From contig CP090851.1 of the NCBI GenBank assembly GCA_041879415.1, positions 1,798,001 through 1,862,000 on the forward strand: 64,000 nt of DNA, read 5' to 3'. Each line of letters opens with the position of its first letter. Position 1 is the first letter of the stretch. Below are positions 1 to 8,562 of this stretch, one piece after another. A program made the translations under genes and the position numbers. The notes below the pieces were generated by a model. It did not search any database and was not told the DNA's origin. It saw nothing but the letters and a program-made list of their open reading frames with translations. This DNA comes from Vibrio chagasii. GTDB lineage: Bacteria; Pseudomonadota; Gammaproteobacteria; Enterobacterales; Vibrionaceae.

Positions 1-80
1 CCGCACTGGTCGCGACCTTGTACTCCAGTGTACCCGCTCTAATCTGTGCGTACGGTTATTGGTTCATTTTCGAGATTTAA
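1..80 (+). CDS. C-terminal end of a probable membrane protein (5' partial)
   Basis: The frame beginning at base 3 stays open from the left edge and stops at TAA 78-80. It encodes about 25 residues ending in a very hydrophobic stretch (ALVATLYSSVPALICAYGYW, then FIFEI). This looks like the last transmembrane helix of an integral membrane protein such as a transporter. A good intrinsic terminator follows 27 bases later on the same strand, which supports a real gene end here. The family cannot be named from so short a tail, and the other two forward frames look less protein-like. Confidence 0.5.
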   Translation, partial: ALVATLYSSVPALICAYGYWFIFEI

Positions 81-106
81 ATCTTACAGCTCGATAGGTC
101 TCTATT

Positions 107-134
107 AGGTCGGTACTTGGTATCGACCTTTTTG
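107..134 (+). terminator. Intrinsic terminator after the left-edge gene
   Basis: AGGTCG (107-112) pairs with CGACCT (124-129) and is followed directly by a run of T (129-133). It faces the plus strand, so it closes the gene ending at base 80. Confidence 0.75.
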
Positions 135-284
135 CTTTCTCGTACTTTGTCATCCTAACCACCACTTACAGCCGCTCTTATCTAAGGACAGACTCTAACC
201 AGTAAGCTTCTCATTCCTCACCTCTCAATACGCTTCTAAACACGCCACACCGATACTTTTCTGTAAATACAACTTAGATAGCTA
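135..284. other. Spacer between two convergent terminators
   Basis: I see no coding frame, RNA gene or clear repeat between the terminator of the left-edge gene and the torECA terminator. torD, the usual partner of torA, is not here. Confidence 0.5.
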
Positions 285-286
285 AA

Positions 287-325
287 AAACAAAAAGCCCC
301 TGTAAGAGTGCTTACAGGGGCTTTA
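287..325 (-). terminator. Intrinsic terminator of the torECA operon
   Basis: A perfect 14-bp stem (AAAGCCCCTGTAAG at 293-306 with its complement at 311-324) has a 4-base loop. On the minus strand it is followed by a T-rich run (TTTTTGTTTTTTAG). It lies 35 bases past the torA stop. Confidence 0.9.
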
Positions 326-359
326 ATTTAAACGTTTATCTCAGAACTTAAGTCGAAAC

Positions 360-2822
360 TTAAGATACTTCGATTGGACCGCCGAATGAAGTTACTGGAG
401 GCAGTTTGCCTTGGAACTTCTCGAAGTCTACCAAACATGTGTTTGCTGACGTCGCTTGAGCTAGCTCAGAAGTACCGATGTCTTGAGTCAGTGTGTTTGG
501 ATCGCCGTATGTATCTAGCGCGCCCACTTTCTCGTTGATCGGACCGTACCAAGCACCTTCTTCGATACGTACAACACCAGGAGCGTAGCTATCCATTAGA
601 ACAGCACCTGCTAGTAGTTGACCACGGTCGTTAAACACACGTACTACGTCACCGTCTTTGATGCCTTTCTTCTTAGCATCAACTGGGTTGATGTAGATTG
701 GCTCACGGCCTTGTACCGCGTAAGTCGCACGCCACTCTTCAGATTCACACATCTGAGAGTGAAGACGCTTGTCTGGGTGACAAGATTGTAGCCAGTACGG
801 GTGTTTATCAGAGCCTGGACCACCGTGTGAACGTTCAGATTTCTCGAACCACATTGGGTGTTCTTGACAGTGCTCGTAGCCCATGTTGCCAACAGTACGG
901 CTTGTGATTTCGATGAAACCAGAAGGTGTACCTAGTGCGTTGATCTCTGGATCTTCACGGAATGAAGCGTGACGAGTCCATGGCTTACCTTTACCGAAGT
1001 CTAGGAAACCTTTTTCCCAGAACTCAGCGAACTCAGGCATTTCGAAGCTGCCTTCGTTTGCTGCGCGACATTCGTCGTACAGAGATTTAACCCACTGCAT
1101 TTCGTCCATACCACGCGTGTAATCGTCGTAACGACCCCAACGCTTAGTTAGGCTAGACATGATCTCGAAGTCAGTCTTAGACTGGAACAGAGGATCCACT
1201 AGTTTGTGCATAGCGATCAAACCACGACCAGAGTATGCGCCGTAACCATCGATATCGTTACGTTCCCACTGAGTACATGCAGGAAGCACGATGTCAGAGT
1301 GACGACAAGTTGCAGTCCAAGCGAAATCAACAGCCACTACAGTTTGTAGGCTCTTGAATGCTTTACGCATCTTGTTGCGATCTTGGTGGTGGTGCCACGG
1401 GTTGTTACCACTGAATACCATCATCTTGATATCAGGTAATGTTACCGTTGCGCCATTCGCTTTGATCTTCTTACCAGGCTCTAGCAAGCTATCAACCCAA
1501 CGAGCAACTGGGATTACGCGGCTGTAACCGTTGTAATCTGTGTTTGTGTACTTAGGCTTCTGACCTTGGTCGATGTTCAGCGGGAAAGAACCCGGAGCAG
1601 CGAAACCAGTTGAAGATACACCGATACCTGAGTAGTGGTGACCGTAAGAGATACCACCGCCAGGTAGACCGATTTGGCCAACCATTGCCGCGATAACTGC
1701 ACACATCCAGTAAGGCTGTTCACCGTGTTGTTGACGCTGGATACTCCAACCAACAAGAATCTGTGTACGACCGTTAACCAGCATCTTAGCGAAGTCACGG
1801 ATAGAATCCGCGCTAGCGCCACAGATAGCAGCAGCCCACTCAGGAGTCTTCTCAACTTTATCTTTCGTTTCACCTTGAACGTACTTGATGAAGTCTTCAA
1901 AACCTAGACAGTAAGTTTCGATGAACTTCTTGTCGTATAGACCTTCATTGTAAAGTACGTGAGCAACACCAAGCATGAACGCCACATCAGTTTGTGGGTT
2001 GATGTAGAACTGCTCGTTTTCTAGGTAACGACCTGTTTTGTTCTTAACAGGGTCAACCGAAACAACGTTGATTTCTTTCTTAGCAACTTTTTCTTTCAGC
2101 TGTTCTAGGTATGCGAACGACTCGTGAGTCTCACATGTCCAACCTACTTGAAGGTTTTTAACTGGATCGTTACCCCAAAGAACAATGTTGTCACTGTTTT
2201 CTAGGATAAGTTCCCAAGATGTACCTTGTGCATAAACTTCAGTAGAACCTAGTACGTAAGGCATGATCGTTTGACCAGCACCTGTCGAGTAGTCACCGAT
2301 TTTCTTCACAGAGTATCCGTGAAGCGCCATTGCACGTTGCATGTGGTTAGTACAGCTGTGGAACTGACCAGTTTGTCTCCAACCAGTTTGACCTGTGTGA
2401 AGTGCCCATGGACCGTAATCTTTCTGTACGCGCTCTAGTTCGCGGTAAACAAGGTCTAGTGCCTCATCCCAAGTCACACGAATAAAGCGGTTGTTACCAC
2501 GCGTGTCTGCGCTGTATTTATGCTTCTTAAACCAATCTAGGCGAACCATTGGGTAACGCACACGAGATGGGCTGTAGATAATACCCTTGATACCTTTCAG
2601 CATTTCAGTTGGGTGCTGATCGATTTCTAGAGGTTTAATTTCTTGTACTTTACCCGCGTAAACGCGAGCTCGGAATGCACCCCAGTGAGAACCAGAGACT
2701 TTCCATGTGCCGTCTGTTTCTGCAGCAGATGCTGAAGCCGACGCCAATAAGCTTGGACCGATAACCGATGCCGCACTAGTCGTTGCGACACCTTTCAGAA
2801 AACTTCTTCTTGTAATTGCCAT
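360..2822 (-). CDS. torA: Trimethylamine-N-oxide reductase, catalytic subunit TorA
   Basis: Periplasmic molybdenum enzyme (bis-MGD cofactor, DMSO reductase family) that reduces TMAO to trimethylamine as a terminal electron acceptor. The 820 residues start with a twin-arginine signal (RRSFLKG at about 5-11, then an Ala/Ser-rich hydrophobic stretch), as expected for Tat export of a folded cofactor enzyme. The segment GDYSTGAGQ near residue 180 carries the Ser expected as molybdenum ligand. Length matches TorA of E. coli and other vibrios. It is the last gene of torE-torC-torA, 24 bases after torC. The dedicated chaperone gene torD, usually next in the operon in Vibrio, is absent downstream. Confidence 0.95.
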   Translation of the reverse strand: MAITRRSFLKGVATTSAASVIGPSLLASASASAAETDGTWKVSGSHWGAFRARVYAGKVQEIKPLEIDQHPTEMLKGIKGIIYSPSRVRYPMVRLDWFKKHKYSADTRGNNRFIRVTWDEALDLVYRELERVQKDYGPWALHTGQTGWRQTGQFHSCTNHMQRAMALHGYSVKKIGDYSTGAGQTIMPYVLGSTEVYAQGTSWELILENSDNIVLWGNDPVKNLQVGWTCETHESFAYLEQLKEKVAKKEINVVSVDPVKNKTGRYLENEQFYINPQTDVAFMLGVAHVLYNEGLYDKKFIETYCLGFEDFIKYVQGETKDKVEKTPEWAAAICGASADSIRDFAKMLVNGRTQILVGWSIQRQQHGEQPYWMCAVIAAMVGQIGLPGGGISYGHHYSGIGVSSTGFAAPGSFPLNIDQGQKPKYTNTDYNGYSRVIPVARWVDSLLEPGKKIKANGATVTLPDIKMMVFSGNNPWHHHQDRNKMRKAFKSLQTVVAVDFAWTATCRHSDIVLPACTQWERNDIDGYGAYSGRGLIAMHKLVDPLFQSKTDFEIMSSLTKRWGRYDDYTRGMDEMQWVKSLYDECRAANEGSFEMPEFAEFWEKGFLDFGKGKPWTRHASFREDPEINALGTPSGFIEITSRTVGNMGYEHCQEHPMWFEKSERSHGGPGSDKHPYWLQSCHPDKRLHSQMCESEEWRATYAVQGREPIYINPVDAKKKGIKDGDVVRVFNDRGQLLAGAVLMDSYAPGVVRIEEGAWYGPINEKVGALDTYGDPNTLTQDIGTSELAQATSANTCLVDFEKFQGKLPPVTSFGGPIEVS

Positions 2823-2846
2823 TGTGTTACTCCAATTGACGTCTTA

Positions 2847-4028
2847 TTAGTGATGGCCTTCAGAAAAATCTGATGAGTGCTTCTGTAGATACTTAAGAAC
2901 CAATGCTTCTGTATCTGTGTCGAAGTTAACGAATGCAATCATACCATCTAGCATGCCTACCCAACCGTTAGCACTGAAGTGCGCTTCATCTGGTTGTGAG
3001 TGACAAGTTGAACAGTTAGATTGGTACGCTTGACCAGCTGCGTTCCAGATTGGATCGAAGTTATCAACCATAGACTCTTTCTTCATCCAAAGTGCTAGGT
3101 TAACTTCTTCCCATGGAAGGCCAGTTAGCTCATCTTCTTTCTTCTCACCAACAGTGATTACGTCACTTTGAGATACTTCTTTCGTCAAGATCGCCGTTGA
3201 AATGTTCATACCGAAGTCTTCTTGGATTACACGTCCGAAGCCTTTCGCTTTACGCCAACCGTCGATTTGAATCTTGATCATGTCGCCTTTCTCGTCGATA
3301 ACAGCAACTTTACTTGCAGGGCTTAGTAGACCTGCTTCAACTGTTGCAGTCTCATCCGTGTACATTGGAAGGTGACGAATTGAAATCACTTCTGCACCGT
3401 TCGAGTAAGAAGTGCTGTTAGCAACTTGCTCAAGCTCACCAACGATACCACTTGCCGATTCCATATCTAATGGAAGGTTGTGTGCAATACCCTTGTGACA
3501 GTCAACACAGCTTTGGTCACGCTCTGCTGCATTCTTCATTTGAATACGCGCAGTAGGACGCATGTTTTCAAAATCCATTGAATCGTAGTTGTGACAGTTT
3601 TTACACTCTAGAGATTTGTTTGCAGAGAAACGATCCCATTCGTGTTTTGCCAACTCGATACGACGTGCTTCGAATTTTTCAGGTGTATCTAGGTCACCGA
3701 AAACTTGTGCGAATACTTCTTTAGATGCTTGCATCTTACGAGCGATTTTTGCTGTCCATTCGTGAGGAACGTGACAATCAGGACAAGTAGCACGAACACC
3801 AGATGTATTTTTCCAGTGAACGGTTTCTTGTAGCTCTACGTATACGTTGTCACGCATAGTGTGACAGCTGATACAGAATTCTTCTGTGTTAGTGTGTTCT
3901 AAAGCGGTGTTGAAACCACCCCAGAAGATTACACCCGCGATAAAACCACCCATGGTTAGTACACCAAGGCTGATGTGTACTGCAGGGCGAGTCATAGTGC
4001 GCCACAGTTTAACTAAAAATGACTTCAT
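2847..4028 (-). CDS. torC: Pentahaem c-type cytochrome TorC
   Basis: Membrane-anchored cytochrome that passes electrons from quinol to TorA in TMAO respiration. The 393 residues hold one N-terminal membrane anchor (about 16-38) and five CXXCH haem sites: CISCH 52-56, CPDCH 82-86, CKNCH 142-146, CVDCH 174-178 and CSTCH near 340. The first four form the NapC/NirT-like module and the fifth sits in the C-terminal TorC domain that contacts TorA. This is the classic TorC layout. It lies between torE (51 bases upstream) and torA (24 bases downstream), clearly one transcript. Confidence 0.95.
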   Translation of the reverse strand: MKSFLVKLWRTMTRPAVHISLGVLTMGGFIAGVIFWGGFNTALEHTNTEEFCISCHTMRDNVYVELQETVHWKNTSGVRATCPDCHVPHEWTAKIARKMQASKEVFAQVFGDLDTPEKFEARRIELAKHEWDRFSANKSLECKNCHNYDSMDFENMRPTARIQMKNAAERDQSCVDCHKGIAHNLPLDMESASGIVGELEQVANSTSYSNGAEVISIRHLPMYTDETATVEAGLLSPASKVAVIDEKGDMIKIQIDGWRKAKGFGRVIQEDFGMNISTAILTKEVSQSDVITVGEKKEDELTGLPWEEVNLALWMKKESMVDNFDPIWNAAGQAYQSNCSTCHSQPDEAHFSANGWVGMLDGMIAFVNFDTDTEALVLKYLQKHSSDFSEGHH

Positions 4029-4078
4029 GATTAGCTCTCTTAAATATTTGGTCTAAAAAATGTTGTTACGTGAGGGCA

Positions 4079-4261
4079 TTACATGCCGCCGTGAGCACCT
4101 GGAGGTCCGAATACGAACACTTGAAGCGCCCAAACTAAGAAGCCGTAGCCACCTACAAAAGCAACACTCAACACAGGAAAGAGAACCACTGCGATGAAGA
4201 GGAATGACTTCCACTCCAGCGAGCGTTTTTCGCCAGTTTCAATTTTATTAACATCACTCAT
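4079..4261 (-). CDS. torE: Small membrane protein TorE
   Basis: 60-residue protein with a charged N terminus (MSDVNKIETGEKRSLEWK) and one long hydrophobic segment (about 19-52). TorE is a NapE-like small membrane protein found first in tor operons of Vibrio and Shewanella; its exact function is not settled. The call rests on size, membrane segment and position directly before torC. It is the first gene of the operon, so the promoter and any regulator sites must lie in 4262-4698. Confidence 0.85.
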   Translation of the reverse strand: MSDVNKIETGEKRSLEWKSFLFIAVVLFPVLSVAFVGGYGFLVWALQVFVFGPPGAHGGM

Positions 4262-4698
4262 ACATTTTGCCTATTTTGTATTTAGTAATTTCGATAAGCC
4301 CATTCTAAGGGGCTAAAGTTCATCAGTTTCTAACAACAAATTTTAGACCATACTCAAAGTAGGGTTCAATGAAATCTCCCGTTATAACCCTTGCTAATCA
4401 ATACTTTTTTGAGCTCATCCAGAGTTGTTTTCAGTTAAAGAAACATATTAAAAAGTATTAACAAATGTGAAGAATTAAGTATATTTCACAAATGTTAAAA
4501 GCCAACACTTATGAAACTCTATTGTAACTAATTTTAACGTTTTACCTACTAAGTAGTAGCTAAAAATGCATCAAACAACCAAGGTTTTGTACTGCAATTG
4601 TTAAATTCTTGCGTAACAATTGAATCAAAAACCCGTAGGCTGAAATGCATCATTTGGCACTTTCAGATATGATGTGTGTCCAATAAAAAGGAAGCACT
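4262..4698. promoter_or_regulatory. Divergent control region between torECA and the FetB-like gene
   Basis: 437 bases of AT-rich DNA without a credible reading frame. It must hold the torECA promoter (minus) and that of the permease gene (plus). The strongest internal feature is the inverted repeat at 4460-4496, listed separately. I could not place -35/-10 boxes with confidence. Confidence 0.6.
4460..4496. promoter_or_regulatory. Imperfect inverted repeat upstream of torE, candidate operator
   Basis: AACAAATGTGAA (4460-4471) and TTCACAAATGTT (4485-4496) are inverted copies matching at 10 of 12 positions, 13 bases apart. The arms lie about 200-235 bases upstream of the torE start. TMAO operons are usually activated by the TorR response regulator, so TorR is one candidate; the spacing is wrong for a CRP dimer site. 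The binding protein is inferred only. Confidence 0.4.
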
Positions 4699-5493
4699 AT
4701 GCAAGACGTTATCGACATATCTTGGTGGCAGTTACTGCTATTTAGCTCACTTCTCATCTTACCGATCACCATTAATCACAAGCTGAAATTAGGTCTAGGT
4801 AAAGAGGCTTCTATAAGTATTGTGCGCATGGCTGTACAGCTCTTTCTGGTAGGGCTTTATCTAGAGTACCTATTTACTCTAAATAGCTTATGGGTCAATT
4901 TACTGTGGTTGTTTGCCATGATAGTCGTCGGAGCAAGTTCCATTGTCGAAAAATCTAAGCTGCCTAGAAAGCTGCTACTTGGCCCAGTTGCTGTTGGTCT
5001 TGCTGTAACGTGCGTACCCATTGTTTTGTTTATCTGCTTCTTTATCATCAAGCCGACACCATTGTTTAGTGCACAATACCTTATCCCCATTGCAGGGATG
5101 CTTTTAGGTAATAGCTTGAGCAGTAATATAGTGGCATTACAGAACTTGTTTGGCGCTTTCGAAACACAGAAATCAGAATATGAAGCAGCTATAGCCCTAG
5201 GAGCCGCACCGAGTTACGCAGCCGCGCCATTTGTACGCAATGCAATACAGAAGGCGATGTCACCAATTATGGCGTCAATGGCCATTACCGGCTTAGTAAC
5301 GCTACCAGGAATGATGACAGGACAAATTCTAGGTGGAGCTTCACCAATGATCGCTATTAAATATCAACTGATGATCATGCTGGCTATTTTTGTCATGATG
5401 AGTTGCTCTTTGGCGCTTGCGTTACACCTATCTTTGAAGACATCACTGACCAAAGAAGGTCGAGTTCTTGCACAAATTCAGGCTTCTAAATAG
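4699..5493 (+). CDS. FetB/UPF0014-family membrane permease without a partner ATPase
   Basis: 264 residues, almost entirely hydrophobic with about seven membrane segments. It carries the UPF0014 hallmarks, including a central segment around AGMLLGNSLSSN and the later FVRNAIQKAMSPIM and LVTLPGMMTGQILGGASP blocks. E. coli FetB is the permease of the FetAB exporter linked to iron resistance, encoded beside the ATPase FetA. Here no ATPase gene lies on either side: torE diverges upstream, and focA is convergent downstream. The start follows a good AAAGGA Shine-Dalgarno. The substrate, and whether an ATPase encoded elsewhere serves it, are unknown. Confidence 0.85.
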   Translation: MQDVIDISWWQLLLFSSLLILPITINHKLKLGLGKEASISIVRMAVQLFLVGLYLEYLFTLNSLWVNLLWLFAMIVVGASSIVEKSKLPRKLLLGPVAVGLAVTCVPIVLFICFFIIKPTPLFSAQYLIPIAGMLLGNSLSSNIVALQNLFGAFETQKSEYEAAIALGAAPSYAAAPFVRNAIQKAMSPIMASMAITGLVTLPGMMTGQILGGASPMIAIKYQLMIMLAIFVMMSCSLALALHLSLKTSLTKEGRVLAQIQASK

Positions 5494-5721
5494 CCGCTCC
5501 CCTACCATGAGATCTGGTTACTCACTGAATTTGAGACAGGTTATCCACAGAAACTGTGGATAACCAAATCAATATAGATCCTTTTTTATCCAACTCCCCC
5601 ACCCAAAAGATCATTTCCTTTGATCCTTCGTTAATTTCAACGACATATACACATATGTAGATCGTAGTGGCTAGGCCTTCTCTTCTTCACGAGAGAATCC
5701 CATGACATGGTTTTCCACAAA
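5494..5721. other. Intergenic region with paired DnaA boxes and clustered GATC sites
   Basis: No coding frame. It contains the 12-bp hairpin at 5539-5565 made of two perfect DnaA boxes, and five GATC sites at 5511, 5577, 5609, 5622 and 5660. It lies between convergent genes, so it is not needed as a promoter for either neighbour. Confidence 0.6.
5539..5565. promoter_or_regulatory. Perfect 12-bp inverted repeat holding two consensus DnaA boxes
   Basis: GGTTATCCACAG (5539-5550), loop AAA, CTGTGGATAACC (5554-5565). Each arm contains the strict DnaA box TTATCCACA, at 5541-5549 and, inverted, 5555-5563. No T-run follows on either strand, so it is not an ordinary intrinsic terminator. It may bind or titrate DnaA; this is inferred from the motif. 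Confidence 0.7.
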
Positions 5722-5755
5722 TAAAAAACGGCCTGCAATGCAGGCCGTCTTTTTA
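5722..5755. terminator. Bidirectional terminator between the FetB-like gene and focA
   Basis: ACGGCCTGC (5728-5736), loop AAT, GCAGGCCGT (5740-5748), with A-run before and CTTTTTAG after. It can serve both convergent genes. Confidence 0.85.
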
Positions 5756-5792
5756 GTGTCACAGTCAGTTCGGTGCAATCACCGAGCTTGAA

Positions 5793-6635
5793 TTAGTCGC
5801 GTAGATAAATCATCCAATACCACATGCCAACAAAGATACCACCACCGATGATATTACCTAAAGTCACAGGCAGCAGGTTATTGGTCAAAAAATCCATCAT
5901 ATTAAGGTCAACATAGTCTGCAGGGTTTGCGCCAGTCATCGTCCAGAACTCAGTAGGAGCGAATGTCTTAATGCCGATAGCAAGCGGTACTTGGAACATA
6001 TTCGCAATACAGTGCTCAAAGCCTGATGATACAAACATCGCAACTGGCAAGATCATTACCGCGATTTTGTCAGTCAGCGTGCGTCCACTGAAAGTCATCC
6101 ACACCGCAATACAAACCAACACGTTACACATGATGCCTAGCGCGACAGCTTGGATAAAATCGTGATGCATCTTATGTTGAGAAATCGCCATCGCGTTTAA
6201 ACCAACTTGCCCATGATCAAACATGTATTGCTTAGTCAATAGCATACAAGTTACGAGCAATAGTGCCCCAATCAGGTTACCAATATAAACCGTCGCCCAG
6301 TTCTTAATTAGTGTTTTCCAAGTGATTTTACCACTTGCACGAGCCACCAAAGTAAGTACAGAACTTGTAAACAGTTCACCACCAGTGACAACAACAAGAA
6401 TTAAGCCCAAGCTAAATGCTAGACCGCCCAACAGGCGAGTGATACCCCATGGCAAATCGCCAGCACCAGTAGTAACGATGGTGTAAAACACAAACGCAAT
6501 ACCGATATGGATACCAGCTGAAATCGCTAGTAGAAAAGATTTGATTGGATCTTTAGTTGCTTTACCTACGCCAATATCTGCAGCGCGCTCAGCCATTTGT
6601 GGCGGTAATAATGAGTCAAATTGGTTTAGATTCAT
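5793..6635 (-). CDS. focA: Formate/nitrite transporter family channel, FocA-like
   Basis: Inner-membrane pentameric channel for small anions such as formate. 280 residues with six membrane segments; the N-terminal part (FDSLLPPQMAERAADIGVGKATKDP) and the following AGIHIGIAFVF helix are typical of FocA, as is the internal SGFEHCIANMF segment carrying the conserved His of the FNT family. FocA of E. coli is about the same length. pflB, its usual downstream partner, is not adjacent here; a terminator follows the stop. An FNR-like site upstream (6921-6934) suggests anaerobic induction. NirC-type nitrite transport is the alternative; FocA fits better. Confidence 0.88.
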   Translation of the reverse strand: MNLNQFDSLLPPQMAERAADIGVGKATKDPIKSFLLAISAGIHIGIAFVFYTIVTTGAGDLPWGITRLLGGLAFSLGLILVVVTGGELFTSSVLTLVARASGKITWKTLIKNWATVYIGNLIGALLLVTCMLLTKQYMFDHGQVGLNAMAISQHKMHHDFIQAVALGIMCNVLVCIAVWMTFSGRTLTDKIAVMILPVAMFVSSGFEHCIANMFQVPLAIGIKTFAPTEFWTMTGANPADYVDLNMMDFLTNNLLPVTLGNIIGGGIFVGMWYWMIYLRD

Positions 6636-6920
6636 GATGATTTACATTTTGAAACATGTCGTCGGGAGCGCGATAATCCTCTCTTTCATTTCTGAATTCA
6701 AGAGCTATTTTTGACTCAAATTCCGCTCAACAACCAAGAATATGCAAAACTCACAATGATATTGAAATTTCATACGACTTTAGTAGTAAAAGCAAAACTG
6801 TGATGAATGAAAACCTGTTACCAATAAAAACAACACATCTTTAAATATCAACAAGTTACGTTAAAACAATAAAAATGACGTACACTAAAAACGTATTTTT
6901 AGGGCTTTTGCATCCAGATT
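6636..6920 (-). promoter_or_regulatory. focA promoter and long 5' leader
   Basis: No gene in this stretch. If the FNR-like site at 6921-6934 works at the usual -41.5 position, a TAAAAAT -10-like box at 6895-6901 fits, and transcription would start near 6888, giving a leader of about 250 bases. Boxes are assigned by eye. Confidence 0.45.
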
Positions 6921-6934
6921 TTGACATAGATCAA
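6921..6934 (-). promoter_or_regulatory. FNR-like site upstream of focA
   Basis: TTGACATAGATCAA matches the FNR consensus TTGAT-N4-ATCAA at nine of ten positions. focA is a known FNR target in enterobacteria. A -10-like element sits at the spacing expected for a class II FNR promoter. Confidence 0.65.
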
Positions 6935-6941
6935 CAGAACG

Positions 6942-6968
6942 TAAAAAAGCGCCCTCAGGCGCTTTTAA
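6942..6968. terminator. Terminator of the coiled-coil lipoprotein gene
   Basis: AAAAGCGCC (6945-6953), loop CTCA, GGCGCTTTT (6958-6966); on the minus strand it ends in TTTTTT. It lies about 30 bases past the lipoprotein stop. Confidence 0.85.
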
Positions 6969-6997
6969 CTCAGTCACAGATTAAGAGATTTGTTGTC

Positions 6998-8302
6998 CTA
7001 AACCGACGGGTCAACCACTTCATCTGATACCGATTCTAATCTTGTATCTTCAAGATCTGATTCAGTGTTAGTGGGCGTCAGTTCAGAATCACTTTCATTA
7101 GCGACCTTCCCGCCTAGAGTCTTCAAACTATCCACCAGCTCTTCCAAGCTCTTAATATGTGCATCACTCTTGGCTACTTGTTCGTCTAGCAGTTCACTAC
7201 GTTTTGTTGCCTCAGACAATTGTTGAGCCTGTAGCTGGTTTTCTCTTTCTAACTGCGCGAGCTGGCCAGTTAAAGATTCAATCTCAGATTTTAGCATGGC
7301 TGTCATATCTGAACTTTTAAGCTCATTTATACTTGAAACAATCTTCTGAGACTGAAGACGCAGTACTACGTCACGATAATCTTCTTCATTGATCGCCTGT
7401 GAGATGCTCAGTAACTGATTCTCAGCATTCAGCACCGATTGTTCGAACTTGTCCCCTTTAACACTCGCAAGTACTTTTACTTCATGAGCAACGCTTCGTA
7501 CGTGGTCCAACTCAAACTCTGCGGCTTTTACTGCGTCTTCGATAATCGACTTTTCACGAGGGCTCGCTTTGACCTGATTCTCAGCTAGTGTGATTTGTGC
7601 AGCGGCCTTAGCAAAAGTCAACGGTACGACATCGTCAAAGTCTTCATCTTCTAAGTACTCTAATTCGTCTTTAAGCGGTTCGATGTATTTCTTGTGTGCA
7701 ACTTTCACTTCCAACAAGCGTGCATTATTAAGGAACTCAACTTGAGCTTCTTGAGCATCCTCTAGTTCATCGACTAACACATACTCAAATAGCTCGCTGT
7801 ATTCTGAATACAATCGTTTGTAACTCGAAGCGAACATAGTGTCAGCACCAAGATATTTGAGGTAATCCATTTGCACGATCGAATCGGCAAGCACCCTATC
7901 CGCCTTTTCCTTAAGCACGAGAATCGCATCATAGTTTGATTTGATTAACGCAATCTTCTCATCGAAGGCTTCAGCGTAAGTTAAGCTCGAGAAGATTGAA
8001 TAACTCTTAGTAAGACGCGTCTCGTCTTTGAGTAAATCGGCATAAATACTTTCCGCGTCTTCCCATGCGTCGAGAAGTTCATTGTAATTCTCTGGAGCAT
8101 AAAGAGACAATTGAGCGTGGTTTTCCAGCTTTGACTGCCACTCTGTATAGACAACTTGTACAGAATGAAACGAACGGACCTCTACTGCAGATTCATTGTT
8201 GTTTGTGGTTTGACTTGCGTCTGTCTGCTCTGAGGGTGTGCTTTGACAACCTGAGATTGCAAATAGCATACTAATTACCAATGCTAATTTGTTCGCTCTC
8301 AC
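6998..8302 (-). CDS. Coiled-coil lipoprotein of unknown function
   Basis: 434 residues from a GTG start at 8302, chosen because AAGGAA lies eight bases before it; a TTG at 8326 would add eight residues. The N terminus is a lipoprotein signal (LVISMLFAISGC, lipidated Cys at about 19), followed by an acidic, Gln/Thr/Asn-rich linker. The body is Glu/Lys/Leu-rich and helical, and about 320-400 reads as a long coiled coil (SEIESLTGQLAQLERENQ). The tail is acidic. I do not recognise the family. It is a single-gene unit with its own terminator. The +2 residue after Cys is Gln then Ser, not Asp, so outer-membrane sorting is likely. Confidence 0.8.
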   Translation of the reverse strand: MRANKLALVISMLFAISGCQSTPSEQTDASQTTNNNESAVEVRSFHSVQVVYTEWQSKLENHAQLSLYAPENYNELLDAWEDAESIYADLLKDETRLTKSYSIFSSLTYAEAFDEKIALIKSNYDAILVLKEKADRVLADSIVQMDYLKYLGADTMFASSYKRLYSEYSELFEYVLVDELEDAQEAQVEFLNNARLLEVKVAHKKYIEPLKDELEYLEDEDFDDVVPLTFAKAAAQITLAENQVKASPREKSIIEDAVKAAEFELDHVRSVAHEVKVLASVKGDKFEQSVLNAENQLLSISQAINEEDYRDVVLRLQSQKIVSSINELKSSDMTAMLKSEIESLTGQLAQLERENQLQAQQLSEATKRSELLDEQVAKSDAHIKSLEELVDSLKTLGGKVANESDSELTPTNTESDLEDTRLESVSDEVVDPSV

Positions 8303-8562
8303 TGATGCATTTCCTTTTTTGTACAATATTAGCCGAATGCAATATATTTCTAGTCACACAATATATTACAACCACTTAGCAATAAACATCATTCGCCATT
8401 TAAGTGGGCACAAATCACTCAATACAACCAAAATAAGTTCACCATACGACGATTAATCATTCAATTTGGTATCAGTTATCAAATCTATTTATTTGCTGTT
8501 GCCTGAGCCGAGAATGCGCACTAAGGTGAAGGTAGAGAACGTTATGAATATATAGGTTAATT
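8303..8562. promoter_or_regulatory. Divergent promoter region, lipoprotein and TIGR02647 genes
   Basis: AT-rich spacer with no credible frame. The octamer CAATATAT occurs twice in the lipoprotein-proximal part (8339-8370). I could not assign promoter boxes firmly. Confidence 0.4.

Noticed and set aside
1577..1900. Frames inside torA, his genes, ftsK and rpsA on other strands
   Set aside because: They are shadows of the real genes: no ribosome sites, unlikely composition, and full overlap with conserved proteins.
4466..4490. CRP site upstream of torE (TGTGA ... TCACA)
   Set aside because: The spacer is 16 bases rather than the 6 required for a CRP dimer.
5511..5663. DnaA boxes and GATC sites as the chromosome I origin
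   Set aside because: oriC1 lies near mnmG (gidA) and mioC in vibrios and has more boxes plus AT-rich 13-mers. Neither the genes nor the repeats are here.
5511..5663. The same region as crtS, the chromosome II replication trigger
   Set aside because: crtS in V. cholerae, as I recall, lies in a different gene neighbourhood, and the expected RctB-recognised sequence is not evident.
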